64,000 nt of DNA from contig CM036758.1 in NCBI GenBank assembly GCA_020796225.1, positions 74,094,366 to 74,158,365 on the forward strand, written 5' to 3'. Each line of letters begins with the position of its first letter. The stretch's first letter is position 1. A program made the position numbers and the translations under genes. The DNA is from Arion vulgaris. Taxonomy: Eukaryota; Mollusca; Gastropoda; Stylommatophora; Arionidae. This document shows, in pieces, positions 18,802 through 29,785 of the stretch. Under the pieces are notes generated by a model. The model ran no database searches. It was not told the origin of the DNA and saw only the letters and a list, made by a program, of their open reading frames with translations.

Positions 18802-20986
18802 GTCTGTCCATTAATTCGTGAGCACGTTTGAAATTGATTTTCTCGAAAACTACCTGTTGGATCTCAGTGATTTTGTGCATGCAGCCTTAGAATATCCATG
18901 ACGCTAAAATAAAGCTAACCAGTAGTCCATAGATGCTACGGATTTTGCACATCGGCAATTCCTTTGATCTTTTATGACAATTGCAAATACGGGGGCTCAA
19001 ATTTTAGATTTTACAGTAATCCCTAGAATTTGTCCATGTCAATTCTATTCATAGGTGTATCTCCATATTAACTTGATAGGTCAAGTAATTAAGTGTGTTG
19101 CCCTTTATGTGCAATCGTGAACTTGGATACAATATGCAAAAGTTAGTCCTCCCCTTCGGTCACCATTAGACCCCAGGGTGTCTTAACTTCACCACAAATT
19201 GTATGATGGTAGACGCATTTGGATATGGAAATGTATACGTTGCTATTTCTCAGTCTGTAATCAAAATAAGATTTGTATCATCCCGAATCTGACGATTCCA
19301 TGAGGTTGATAATTGTTACTGGCTGGACAAATTGTAATCCATCTCGGTGCCAGTACTCGTCTTCCTCTCGGAGCACATGTTCAACACACTTCTTCCAGAA
19401 CTGCATGTCTATCATTGAGAGGGACTCACGTGTCAGAACTTCAACATCACACATTTTAAACGTCCTGTTCTGTTCGGCAACTTGCCCTTTTACTTTAGCC
19501 CAGACAAGCTCTATCGGATTGAGGTGAGCATGATATGGAGGTAGTCGCAAAGACGTGTGGCCGTATTCCGCAATGATTTTGTCAATATGAAACACCTTTG
19601 TCTTATTTGTCATCCTCACCAGGTGCAACAACTCGGGTTTCAAATATGTATCATCGAAGCTGACATTTTCCTTAGCAAGCCAAGTCCTAATTTGATCTTT
19701 TGTATTTGATGCAGTTGGTACTTTGTCTTCCGCTGATACTGTGTTGTGATAGGATGCATTATCCATTACCAAGCAAGATGGTCTGTTTAGAATTGGAAGT
19801 AGATCTTTCTCCATCCAGTGCCTGAAAATATGTCCATTCATTTCTGTGTGGTAGTCCCTACCGTCGGTACTTTTGATTGGAAAATAAGTCCAGCGTCATG
19901 GACAAGACCTTCTTCACTGCTTCCTGCATGTGTTAGTATAATACGCTGGCCTTTGCTGCTTGGTATTTTTCTTTTCTGTTCACCGTCTACTGATTGCCAT
20001 TCTTTAGCATTGGTGTGGTGAGCATTGACCCAGGATTCGTCCAAATATACAATATCATAGCCTTGCCTCCGCCGCTCACGGATCTGCCTCAGGTATTTAC
20101 TTCGGGCAGCAATTAAATGTGGCTTTTCACAAATAATATTCCTGCCGCCTATAGTTTTCTGAAGGTGAAGCCGGCGGCTCTTACAATTTTCCATAGAGTA
20201 CTTTTAGAAATGCCTATGCTGCAATCTGATTGCAGTTTTAATTTCAGTTTCCTGAGAGTAACAAGTTGATTTTCTGCAAACATTTTCAAGAGCTCCGTCT
20301 TATGACATCTATGTCAAAGTCGTCAATTGTTCTTTTCCTTCCTTGCTTGACATTAGTGCACTTTGTGTCCTGTTTAATCCATCGGGAAAAGTATTCTCTA
20401 TTCAGACCAAGCGCCAGTTGCGTTCGTTTCTCAGGGTTATGAATATCGCAATATAGATGACCTCTCTTAGATTCCTTACGGAAGTGTTGGTATAGTAAAA
20501 CTGTAACCTTCTGCATTGTTATAAATGTGCACTTCAGACTCATTATGAATGTGATATCAATGTCAGTTTTGATAAGCCAACAAATATGATACAATAGCTT
20601 CATACAAATAGCGAGATACACCTATAACTATACAACGGTATCCCAATTATAACGTCATATGCTTTCCGCTTTCAAAGTCGACTGGGTTCGGTGCGGGAAT
20701 TCCCGTAAAATTGTTGTTTACTCACGATATTTCAATGTTACCATAATGTATTTTTAGAACAACGCGTCTGTGTACCGTAGATCTGTTACTATTGTGTACA
20801 ATCCGGTGAGGTTGATTTTAATATAACCTGAAGAAGAAATATTTCAAACTACATCAAATTTTCTTGGAAAAAAATATTTCTCTAGCGTCATGGATATTCT
20901 AAGGCTGCTTGCAAAAATCACTGAGATCCAACAGGTAGTTTTCGAGAAAATCAATTTCAAACGTGCTCACGAATTAATGGACAGAC
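18802..20986 (-). mobile_element. Tc1/mariner-superfamily transposon, copy 1 (2185 bp)
   Basis: Ends GTCTGTCC...GGACAGAC within terminal inverted repeats of about 105 bp, with TA on each side (TA target duplication). The minus-strand transposase is in pieces. The N-terminal part (20621-20286) has a one-base loss near 20295. The middle (20194-19838) carries VYLDESWVNAHH with the first catalytic Asp. The C-terminal frame (19841-19278) carries LVMDNASYHN and HLNPIELVWAKVKG, the second Asp and the Glu. I count 83 residues between the last two, not the 34 of Tc1. That recalls the DD82E-type clade named Sailor (from memory). Nearly identical to 48079-50254. Confidence 0.9.
19278..19841 (-). pseudogene. 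Transposase C-terminal frame, copy 1
   Basis: 187 codons with the DDE_3-like core: catalytic Asp in VMDNASYHN, then KTKVFHIDKIIAEYGHTSLR, then LPPYHAHLNPIELVW with the catalytic Glu. Its ATG overlaps the TGA of the upstream frame (ATGA), in both genomic copies. Either both copies share an old frameshift or the protein is produced by recoding. This frame is intact to its end, unlike copy 2. Confidence 0.85.
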
Positions 20987-21032
20987 TATAGCAGAAACAA
21001 CTTGACAGACCAGCTAACAGACCAACTCTTTG

Positions 21033-23632
21033 TATGTTTATGAAAACTGTCAAGGTATGCATGAAGTTTAGATGGGGTACTAGACATATGCTTTGTATGT
21101 TTATGAAAAACTGTCAAGGTATGCATGAAGTTTAGATGGTGTACTAGACATATGCTTTGTATGTTTATGAAAACTGTCAAGGTATGCATGAAGTTTAGAT
21201 GGTGTACTAGAAATATGCTTTGTATGTTTATGAAAAACTGTCAAGGTATGCATGAAGTTTAGATGGTGTACTAGACATATGCTTTGTATGTTTATAAAAA
21301 ACTGTCAAGGTATGCATGAAGTTTAGATGGGGTACTAGACATATGCTTTGTATGTTTATGAAAACTGTCAAGGTATGCATGAAGTTTAGATGGGGTACTA
21401 GACATATGCTTTGTATGTTTATGAAAACTGTCAAGGTATGCATGAAGTTTAGATAGGGTACTAGACATATGCTTTGTATGTTTATGAAAACTGTCAAGGT
21501 ATGCATGAAGTTTAGATAGAGTACTAGACATATGCTTTGTATGTTTATGAAAAACTGTCAAGGTATGCATGAAGTTTAGATGGGGTACTAGACATATGCT
21601 TTGTATGTTTATGAAAACTGTCAAGGTATGCATGAAGTTTAGATGGTGTACTAGACATATGCTTTGTATGTTTATGAAAACTGTCACGGTATGCATGAAG
21701 TTTAGATAGGGTACTAGACATATGCTTTGTATGTTTATGAAAACTGTCAAGGTATGCATGAAGTTTAGATGGTGTACTAGACATATGCTTTGTATGTTTA
21801 TAAAAAACTGTCAAGGTATGCATGAAGTTTAGATGGTGTACTAGACATATGCTTTGTATGTTTATGAAAAACTGTCAAGGTATGCATGAAGTTTAGATGG
21901 GGTACTAGACATATGCTTTGTATGTTTATGAAAACTGTCAAGGTATGCATGAAGTTTAGATGGGGTACTAGACATATGCTTTGTATGTTTATGAAAACTG
22001 TCAAGGTATGCATGAAGTTTAGATAGGGTACTAGACATATGCTTTGTATGTTTATGAAAACTGTCAAGGTATGCATGAAGTTTAGATGGTGTACTAGACA
22101 TATGCTTTGTATGTTTATGAAAACTGTCAAGGTATGCATGAAGTTTAGATGGTGTACTAGACATATGCTTTGTATGTTTATGAAAACTGTCAAGGTATGC
22201 ATGAAGTTTAGATGGGGTACTAGACATATGCTTTGTATGTTTATGAAAACTGTCAAGGTATGCATGAAGTTTAGATGGGGTACTAGACATATGCTTTGTT
22301 TGTTTATGAAAAACTGTCAAGGTATGCATGAAGTTTAGATAGGGTACTAGACATATGCTTTGTATATTTATGAAAACTGTCAAGGTATGCATGAAGTTTA
22401 GATGGGGTACTAGACATATGCTTTGTATGTTTATGAAAAACTGTCAAGGTATGCGTGAAGTTTAGATAGGGTACTAGACATATGCTTTGTATGTTTATGA
22501 AAACTGTCAAGGTATGCATGAAGTTTAGATGGTGTACTAGACATATGCTTTGTATGTTTATGAAAACTGTCAAGGTATGCATGAAGTTTAGATGGTGTAC
22601 TAGACATATGCTTTGTATGTTTATGAAAACTGTCAAGGTATGCATGAAGTTTAGATGGTGTACTAGACATATTCTTTGTATGTTTATGAAAACTGTCAAG
22701 GTATGCATGAAGTTTAGATGGGGTACTAGACATATGCTTTGTTTGTTTATGAAAAACTGTCAAGGTATGCGTGAAGTTTAGATAGGGTACTAGACATATG
22801 CTTTGTATATTTATGAAAACTGTCAAGGTATGCATGAAGTTTAGATGGGGTACTAGACATATGCTTTGTATGTTTATGAAAACTGTCAAGGTATGCATGA
22901 AGTTTAGATAGGGTACTAGACATATGCTTTGTATGTTTATGAAAAACTGTCAAGGTATGCATGAAGTTTAGATAGGGTACTAGACATATTCTTTGTATGT
23001 TTATGAAAAACTGTCAAGGTATGCATGAAGTTTAGATGGTGTACTAGACATATGCTTTGTATGTTTATGAAAACTGTCAAGGTATGCATGAAGTTTAGAT
23101 GGTGTACTAGACATATTCTTTGTATGTTTATGAAAACTGTCAAGGTATGCATGAAGTTTAGATGGGGTACTAGACATATGCTTTGTTTGTTTATGAAAAA
23201 CTGTCAAGGTATGCATGAAGTTTAGATAGGGTACTAGACATATGCTTTGTATATTTATGAAAACTGTCAAGGTATGCATGAAGTTTAGATGGGGTACTAG
23301 ACATATGCTTTGTATGTTTATGAAAAACTGTCAAGGTATGCGTGAAGTTTAGATAGGGTACTAGACATATGCTTTGTATGTTTATGAAAAACTGTCAAGG
23401 TATGCATGAAGTTTAGATGGTGTACTAGACATATGCTTTGTATGTTTATGAAAACTGTCAAGGTATGCATGAAGTTTAGATGGTGTACTAGACATATGCT
23501 TTGTATGTTTATGAAAACTGTCAAGGTATGCATGAAGTTTAGATGGTGTACTAGACATATTCTTTGTATGTTTATGAAAAACTGTCAAGGTATGCATGAA
23601 GTTTAGATGGTGTACTAGACATATGCTTTGAT
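21033..23632. repeat. 63/64-bp satellite-like array, about 41 copies, 2.6 kb
   Basis: Units contain 'ggtatgcatgaagtttagat', 'ggtactagacatatgctttg' and 'tatgtttatgaaaactgtc'. Length alternates between 63 and 64 bp through one A in the 'gaaaa(a)ctg' run. Variants (gggg/gtgt/aggg after 'gat', tgcatg/tgcgtg, tatgct/tattct) are shared by distant units, indicating multi-unit amplification. It begins 47 bp from the right end of the transposon copy. The long open frames (HTLTVFINIQSICLV and others) are repeat artefacts. Confidence 0.97.
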
Positions 23633-23644
23633 GTTTCCCCACCT

Positions 23645-23815
23645 TCTTCTTCTTCTTCTTTGTTCACCCACTGTGAATTCGGGCATTAGCCAGGAAATCT
23701 GGTTTGGCGCTTCTGAATGATTTTTGCATGAAAGCTTGATTTACTATTTGACTGGTGTCCCTTGCCATGCAGGTGGACCTTCGCCAGCTTCAGAGATAGA
23801 TCTTCCCACCTTATC
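23645..23815 (+). repeat. Dispersed repeat RD (TTC-headed)
   Basis: (TTC)n followed by 'gaattcgggcattagcc', 'tgatttttgcatgaaag' and 'cttgccatgcaggtgg'. Related copies are at 26525-26690 and 53875-54025. It is non-coding and, like repeat R, ends in GAA on the other strand. Confidence 0.6.
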
Positions 23816-23947
23816 GGGGGAATTGGGGATGGAGGCGGTGTCATGCCAGCAACAGAAATCTATTCAAATGACTTTGTTACAGAACGAACAATGAAAATGG
23901 ACATAGTGTTGGTAACAAGTTCAATACTATGTTTTATTAAAAATATG

Positions 23948-24160
23948 GAATTGAAAAGCAAGTATAAATATTTGTTTACTCTTGGCAGGGAATGTAGAAA
24001 TGTTGACAATATGAAAGCTAAACTCAAAATTAACTGATTAGCTACTGAATTGAAAAACAAGTATAAATATTTGTTTACTCTTGGCAGGGAATGTAGAAAT
24101 GTTGACAATATGAAAGCTAAACTCAAAATTAACTGATTAGCTACTGAATTGAAAAACGGG
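23948..24160. repeat. 99-bp tandem duplication
   Basis: The segment from 'gaattgaaaagcaagtataa' to 'gattagctact' is repeated almost exactly 99 bp on, with the start of a third copy at 24146. Recent. Confidence 0.9.
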
Positions 24161-24572
24161 TTGTGACTGAATTAAATTTATGTCCTATTTTTTCATTACA
24201 GGTGTACGAATAAATTCAGCTGTAGTTTTCTTAATTATTAACAGATTTTAATGAGTAACCTACCATTTTGTAGGTAATTTAATTTTATTTAAGATTGTTC
24301 TAATACAAATAAACAGTGGCACTCCCAGCAGCTTATTCAGGGCCAATCAGTTAGGCTGCTAATAGTAGAAAAGACAAGTGAGAACTTTCTGCACCGTTGT
24401 TATGTCCCTACAGAATATAGAACAGGCATATCCTAATTTCAGTCAAGGTGTATACATATGCAACAGGACCCACTTTTGCACAAACTGGTAACTAAGTTTT
24501 ACAAAAACTTAAATTTCAAGTATCACATCTGGAGTTATACTGTTGCATAATGTCAGATCTGATTGGTCATAG

Positions 24573-24739
24573 CAGTGGCGGCTCGTGCTAATTATTTCTG
24601 GTGGAACCAGACAAACTTTTTGCTGAAAATCATGGTATTGGGTTAGGTTATATTTTTATTTATACAATAATTAATACACGTTACACATTATTTTTGGTGG
24701 GGCCTGGCCCCACTAGCCCTTAATGACGAGCCGCCACTG
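24573..24739. mobile_element. hAT-type MITE, 167 bp, exact 8-bp target duplication
   Basis: Terminal inverted repeats 'cagtggcggctcgt' and 'acgagccgccactg' are perfect. GGTCATAG flanks both sides (24565-24572, 24740-24747). The second half contains 'ggggcctggccccactagcc', itself palindromic. Same family as 45445-45881. Confidence 0.92.
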
Positions 24740-24784
24740 GGTCATAGGGAGGTAGTCTGAGCTGACTCATTCCAGTTTAATACA

Positions 24785-25140
24785 TTTTTCTCTTTTTCCT
24801 TCTCTTAACTCCCTTGAAGCATAAGACCAGCAACAAATTTCCTCCAACCAGATCTGTCTTGAGTAAGCCAGCTTAGTTCATTCCAGGTCTTTCTCACCTT
24901 TTCTCTTTATCTGTCGACAGTTCATCTCCATGTCTCTCTAGGTCGCACTCCCCCTTCCCCAACCACTCTTGCCTCCCAGATTCCACTTCAAACTATATGT
25001 TGGCGTCTGACCTTCCACATTCTTAGTGTATATCCCAGTCACTCCCATCTCCTTCACTTTATTTCCTCATTGGTATTGTTGATCTTTGTGCACCAGGTGA
25101 TCTCAGTATTTGGTAATTCTCTGATCCCAGCAAATTTGGA
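24785..25140 (-). pseudogene. LINE-B 3' tail
   Basis: Reverse-strand sequence matching 8340-8515: 'cttgaagcataaga', 'ccaaccagatctgtcttgag', 'agcttagttcattccagg', encoding a decayed W-N-E-L-S-W-L-T-Q-D-R-S-G-W segment. It runs into the following 67-bp array, whose unit resembles its outer end. Confidence 0.7.
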
Positions 25141-25745
25141 GAATTCGTCTGAGACATCTTCCCTCAAAGCCTCTTATGCGACTGTCTGTCTTGGTACTGT
25201 TTTTCCATGTCTCTGAGACATTGTCTTCCCTCAAATCATCTTATGCGACTGTCTGTCTTGGTACTGTTTTTCCATGTTTCTGAGACATTGTCTTCCGTCA
25301 AAGCATCTTATGCGACTGTCTGTCTTGGTACTGGTTTTTCATGTCTCTGAGACATCTTCTTCCCTCAAAGCATCTTATGCGACTGTCTGTCTTGGTACTG
25401 TTTTTCCATGTCTCTGAGACATCGTCTTCCCTCAAAGCATCTTATGCGACTGTCTGTCTTGGTACTGGTTTTCCATGTCTCTGAGACATCTTCTTCCCTC
25501 AAAGCATCTTATGCGACTGTCTGTCTTGGTACTGGTTTTCCATGTCTCTGAGACATCTTCTTCCCTCAAAGCATCTTATGCGGCTGTCTGTCTTGGTACT
25601 GGTTTTCCATGTCTCTGAGACATCGTCTTCCCTCAAAGCATCTTATGCGACTGTCTGTCTTGGTACTGGTTTTTCATGTCTCTGAGACATCTTCTTCCCT
25701 CAAAGCATCTTATGTTTTAGTACTGGTTTTCCATGTCTCTGACAT
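25140..25745. repeat. 67-bp tandem array, about 8.5 copies
   Basis: Units include 'catcttatgcgactgtctg', 'tcttggtactggttttcc' and 'atgtctctgagacatcttc'. Period is 67 bp with few substitutions, directly abutting the LINE-B tail. The repeat probably arose from LINE-B flank. Confidence 0.92.
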
Positions 25746-25782
25746 ATGTCTTATGAAAATACATAATTATATTTATTTTAAA

Positions 25783-26215
25783 CAGTGATCTCTGTGACGT
25801 AGAGGTTAGGTACTGCTCTCATACCAAAGGTACCAGGTTTGCTTCCTTGTGGAGCCATCTGGATATTTTCCCAGAGATCCCTCAGCTCATTGTAGGGGAG
25901 ATCGTGTTTTAGTCCTATCGGAGACGGCAATAAAACATAGGGCCTGTGTTCAATTTGAGCATGTAAAAGAATCCTTTGCAGTTCAAAATCGAGAATAGCA
26001 GGCTGGAAAGATGCTGCCTGGGCAAAATTCATTAGAAAATATTACAAAATAAAATTCCTACAAAATATCTATACCATCTTCAAAATTAAACCGAAGTCCC
26101 TCGCATATGCTAAGGAGTTTGTGCACTGCAGCTGAGATCTTCCTGTGTAAGAAAGAGATCGGAGCACACATGGTTACTTGACACATGATGGTCCGATCAA
26201 TCAATCAATATTTAA
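25783..26215 (+). mobile_element. SINE4 (tRNA-derived), full-length
   Basis: Head 'gtgatctctgtgacgtagagg' with 'ggtaccaggtttgcttcc' as B-box-like segment, body with 'ttttcccagagatccc', 'gggcctgtgttcaatttgag' and 'aaaatcgagaatagcaggct', then a 3' part 'gcagctgagatcttcctgtg' and an (ATCA)n-type tail 'gatcaatcaatcaat'. Copies are at 33604-34015, 61765-62153 and partial ones at 7330, 17035, 35560 and 46700. At about 430 bp it is long for a SINE and may be composite. Confidence 0.8.
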
Positions 26216-26299
26216 AACAGGAGAAGGAAACAAAAGAAATTAAAATCATATAGAGACATGTGACCTATTTTACATAACCACCATTATAAAATATCTTAC

Positions 26300-26472
26300 T
26301 TAACACAGCTACTGAAATCTTGACTAGTCGAGCAGTAAAAAGAGTCGGTTCACTGGTTCCAGGATGTATCATAAGTCGAAAAGTAAATTTATCCCTTACT
26401 ATTGCAAGACGTGTAGCTTCATCCATTTTTACAACACTCATGCTGCCGCGGAGATTGGCGTCCGCTTCATAC
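26300..26472 (-). CDS. SLC7A: CAT exon 10
   Basis: Residues 412-469. Acceptor TGTCTGTACAG, frame RYEADANLRGSMSVVKMDEA then TRLAIVRDKFTFRLMI and PTLFTARLVKISVAVL, donor GTAAGA at 26299. It begins with the R-Y position that closes the preceding helix in CATs and encodes a hydrophilic loop leading to the next helix. This loop varies most between CAT paralogues, and here it is short. Phases 2 in, 1 out agree with neighbours. Confidence 0.93.
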
Positions 26473-26524
26473 CTGTACAGACAAAAATAAGAAAATATAA
26501 ATATGATTAATATACAGTTCTATT

Positions 26525-26690
26525 CTTCTTCTTCTTCACCGTCCGCCCGCTATGAATTCAGACGTAGACGAGGCGTCTGGTTTTACGCTTCCGACTGATT
26601 TTTGCATGAAGGCATGCTTTCCTTATTAACAGTGTCCCCCGCCATACAGGCAGGTCTTCTCCAACTTCAGAGGTTACAGTTCTGTTATTT
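26525..26690 (+). repeat. Dispersed repeat RD
   Basis: (TTC)n head at 26525, 'ctatgaattcagacgtag', 'tgatttttgcatgaaggc', 'cgccatacaggcagg'. Lies 53 bp upstream of the exon 10 acceptor in transcript direction. Confidence 0.6.
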
Positions 26691-27224
26691 TCTATTATCT
26701 TTTTTTCCTATCCACTGGGAAATGTGTACTTTTGCTTCTTCTCCATCTTTCTACTTACTTAGGTTGCAACAGTTGGATGTTCAACCATATATATATGTGT
26801 AGACATTAGACAAGTATTTGAAGATCCAGGATAAAACAATGAAAAAAACACTGAAATTGAACCACTACCCTTATTTCTATTGGTGTCCATGCCTAGTCAT
26901 GAAGATAAGCATTTTTAATATGACCAGCTAGCTCTAAAAAAATATTTTCACTTTGTCGTATCTTTCAAAACAGCATTGACTACACAGCATCGACTATACA
27001 ATATCGACTACACAGCATCGAATACACAGCAGTGAAAATAAGGTCAGTTTCTAAAAGTACTGTCACAAGTACATATGTTTGACAACTGTATTTTATCAAA
27101 TATTCTCAAATATTCTTGTTTAAAGTCTACTTATTTACCATTTTAATTTGTTTTGGTGCTTCCCCTAAGGTTCTTAGAACTCTATATTTCTTAAGGGGAA
27201 TGTTCTTCGGTCTCTTCGTGACTG

Positions 27225-27475
27225 CCCGTTGGATGAGGACACTAAAATAGATGTTGAATGGATTCAGAAAATTTGTTAATTCAGTTAATTCAGAAAATTC
27301 AGTTATACAAGTAGAACTGGATGACTGAGGGGCAGAGTGAGGAGTGTGTTTAATCAGCATGCCACGGGAGTCATCAGAATGCATATTCTTTTATATCTGT
27401 TGGGGGAGACTGAGCACCTATAGGTCTGCCTGGAGTGCAATGACATCAGTTTAGTAACCAATAACCAATAACTAT
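27225..27475 (+). pseudogene. LINE-C C-terminal relic
   Basis: The plus strand in shifting frames gives DEDTKIDVEWIQK, then LRGRVRSVFNQHATG and the 'ctgcctggagtgcaatgac' end. This parallels the better frame at 41600-41385 on the minus strand. Tail 'tagtaaccaataaccaata' is a short tandem repeat. Confidence 0.65.
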
Positions 27476-27494
27476 ATTTCTTTAATCTTATTAA

Positions 27495-27674
27495 TGCCCA
27501 GCGTGTTCGTAGCGCGTTGGACTACGGGTGATTAGTCCTCTGTAAGTGCGGGTTCAACTCCACGGACTGGCAGAAAAGCTACAGGTTCCCCAGATTTACA
27601 GTGTTTGTGGCACCGAGCTGAAGGGTTACAGTGTCCATGACACCGAGCCGAAGTGCTTATGGATCGGAAAAAAA
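27495..27674 (+). mobile_element. SINE2, 37 bp from the exon 9 donor
   Basis: Head 'tgcccagcgtgttcgtagcg', B-box-like 'ggttcaactcc', body 'gtggcaccgagctgaag' and 'catgacaccgagccgaag', then an A-run. AATCTTATTAA flanks it at 27484-27494 and 27675-27685. It lies antisense to the transporter gene in intron 9, close to the 5' splice site at 27721. Confidence 0.9.
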
Positions 27675-27721
27675 AATCTTATTAACCTTAATCTTCCTAA
27701 GAAATTTTTTTAATCTGTTAC

Positions 27722-27824
27722 CTTAAAATGAGCACAGACACACAAACTAATGTGTAAGCTAACAAAGTTCCTATTGACATCATGTCCACAAGCTCTTTCA
27801 GGTTGAACATCATTGCCATAAAAC
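27722..27824 (-). CDS. SLC7A: CAT exon 9
   Basis: Residues 378-411. Acceptor CTTTGATCAG, frame [20 protein letters not shown] then [14 protein letters not shown], donor GTAACAG at 27721. The [16 protein letters not shown] motif is a CAT hallmark, placed between two membrane helices. Flanked by a SINE2 on the donor side. Confidence 0.96.
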
Positions 27825-27884
27825 CTGATCAAAGAAACAGTCAGTTCAACAAACAAAATAATAACAATGATGCATTAAAAATTA

Positions 27885-28230
27885 AGCTATCAGTTATCAA
27901 TTATATGAGGACTATCATCATAGCACTCCGGACATGTCCATAGGTGCTCCAATCTCCGCCTCAGCAAATCCAGTAGCGCCCAGCGACCCAACACGTCAGT
28001 TCGATGTTGATTAATCAATCTCCTTGCATATTTAGTATGTCGTTCTTTTCTGGTTGCACCAATATGGACACCCATTTCTCAATCTGGTCAGCGAGTGGGA
28101 TTCACAGCCCTGAAACCCCTCTGTTCGGAAAGACTCTCTCAATGTGTGAAGAATGCCATTTTGATCCATGGCAGCTCCCTCTGATATTGTAGCCAAGCCA
28201 GCCAATCTATCAGCTTATTCTTTACCCCTA
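27885..28230 (-). pseudogene. LINE-C C-terminal relic
   Basis: Minus-strand pieces MGVHIGATRKERHTKYA, RLINQHRTDVLGRWAL and LLRRRLEHLWTCPECYDD match the C-terminus of LINE-C at 36175-36760. The tail runs 'aattgataactgata'. Stops interrupt the frame. Confidence 0.65.
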
Positions 28231-28342
28231 ACTCCTGCGTGCTCAGGAAGAAAAATGAAGGTGATTTCTCTGACACTATATAAATACTATATAGAATTAC
28301 AAAAGCAAAACCTACAGCATGTAATTTCCAATAGTAATGCAT

Positions 28343-28552
28343 GAGTGTTAGTTTGTAGCTCAAGTGGTAGTGAGTCCGCTCACAACCTAAGTGTGCCTGG
28401 TTCAAACTCTGAGGCGAGCAGTTTGGAAGCAAATTTGTTCGCATGGATTTTTACAAACAGTACAAATAGATCTGACTGTTCAGAAAACAGTGGTAAACTA
28501 CCGAACATATAAGTGGTGTTTAGAAAATTGATGACTCGTTACAAGGTGTAAT
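28343..28552 (+). mobile_element. SINE3 (tRNA-derived)
   Basis: Head 'gtttgtagctcaagtggtag' (A box), 'gtgcctggttcaaactctg' (B box), body 'agtttggaagcaaatttg', 'cagtggtaaactaccgaac' and 'tataagtggtgtttagaaaa'. Other copies: head only at 29950-30012, split copy at 41292-41910, minus-strand copy at 44040-44190, body fragment at 47690-47790. Confidence 0.8.
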
Positions 28553-28579
28553 GTGAAAGAAATGCATGCAATGATAATA

Positions 28580-29230
28580 AAAGGCAGACTATGAAACTGG
28601 ATAAGACAAGCACTAAAATGTGATGCATTGACTATCACAAAAACTGTCATGGAGTGAATCCAGAGGGAAAGAAAAAGGGAAGTCAAAAGACAAAATGACG
28701 GAGAACAGTCGAGGAGGAGTTGCACAGTGTATATCAGTTATAGGGCTCCCCCAATGGGGCATAATGGAGAGATTTTGTTGTTGTCCTGCAAGATGCCACA
28801 AGGTTTGCTGACTTGAAATGCTTTGTCATTCGGTGTTCATTAAAATTAAGAAAATGTAACAAGATGGTGATTGTTTTACTTTGCAGACATTTTACTTTTG
28901 AGTTTTATATTTTTGCTTTATTGTATAATTTTACTAGGGAAATGAGCAGACTGTATGCTAAAACGTACGTGATGAAGACAAGCAGAAGCGAAGATCAGAG
29001 AAGGTTAAAGCCTTATATGTGAGCTGAAAGACACTCTCAAGAATAGAGTGTGGTAGGAAGTGACAATTACAACCCTATGTTTTGCTGAGAACAAGAAGGT
29101 TTAGTAGTAGTAGTAGTCTATAGTTTACTGCATCAGCATGTATACCATTTGCTTCATGATGGAAGAGACTGAGCACCTAAGCTCTGACTTGAGTGAAGTG
29201 TGAACCAACGATCAACCATTAACAACAATA
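28580..29230. other. Intron 8 stretch, LINE scraps only
   Basis: Around 28560-28700 a run resembling 'KLDKTSTKM*CIDYHKNCHGVNPEGKKKGS' on plus suggests a decayed LINE tail (R-x-x-G-R pattern lost). A (TAG)n run at 29103-29118 is the only tandem repeat. No host gene is seen. Confidence 0.4.
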
Positions 29231-29234
29231 TGGA

Positions 29235-29475
29235 AGTGGTTTGGCGTTAAGAATGCATTTCAACTCCATAGTATACATAGCCTTCAACAACAGAACATCA
29301 GGAAAGAAGGCGAGAGGAAGTCCATGAAAAAGATGGTTAGATGGCATAGCAGAATCCTGTCAAGGTGCCAAAATAACAATCACACAAGCCACCAAAACAG
29401 CGCAAGACAAACACAGAAAACCACGATACTGGGCAATAACCCGTTAGCAGTGTGATGACAAAAGAAAAAAGAAGA
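29235..29475 (+). pseudogene. LINE-A 3' tail
   Basis: Plus-strand sequence 'tggaagtggtttggcg', 'acaacagaacatcagg' and 'ggcgagaggaagtcc' matches 42060-42310 closely, ending 'gtgatgacaaaagaaaaaag'. Frameshifts are present. Confidence 0.7.
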
Positions 29476-29645
29476 ACTGGCATGTTTGACTGCTGGATTT
29501 GTTGAGGCAAGGATCGGAGCACCTATTGACATGTCCATAGTGATATGACGATAATCCTCATGTAACTGATAACTAATAACCATTAACCAATATATCTTTT
29601 ATTATAATTCAAACCAAATAGATCTGTCAAATAACTTAGAAATAC

Positions 29646-29785
29646 CTGCAAATACTCCTGAAACAGCTGTTCCAATTAAAGGTGTCTTAAATCTCTCTGA
29701 AATTTTCCCCATAAACCTGAAAATTACTCCATCACTTGCCATTGCATATAGGATTCTCGGTAGAGGAAACATACCACCTAAGAGA
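29646..29785 (-). CDS. SLC7A: CAT exon 8
   Basis: Residues 331-377. Acceptor TTTCCACAG, frame [20 protein letters not shown] then [19 protein letters not shown] and TAVSGVFA, donor GTATTT at 29645. It covers the intracellular loop that is alternatively spliced between CAT-2A and CAT-2B in vertebrates. Only one version is visible here, and I saw no second copy in introns 7 or 8. Confidence 0.96.

Noticed and set aside
20986..23642. CRISPR-like array of 63-bp repeats
   Set aside because: Units are contiguous with no unique spacers, and the DNA is eukaryotic intron sequence.
27127..27384. An 85-codon minus-strand frame near exon 9 as an extra transporter exon
   Set aside because: It does not match the transporter. 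The opposite strand reads as a LINE-C tail, and exons 9 and 10 already join in phase.
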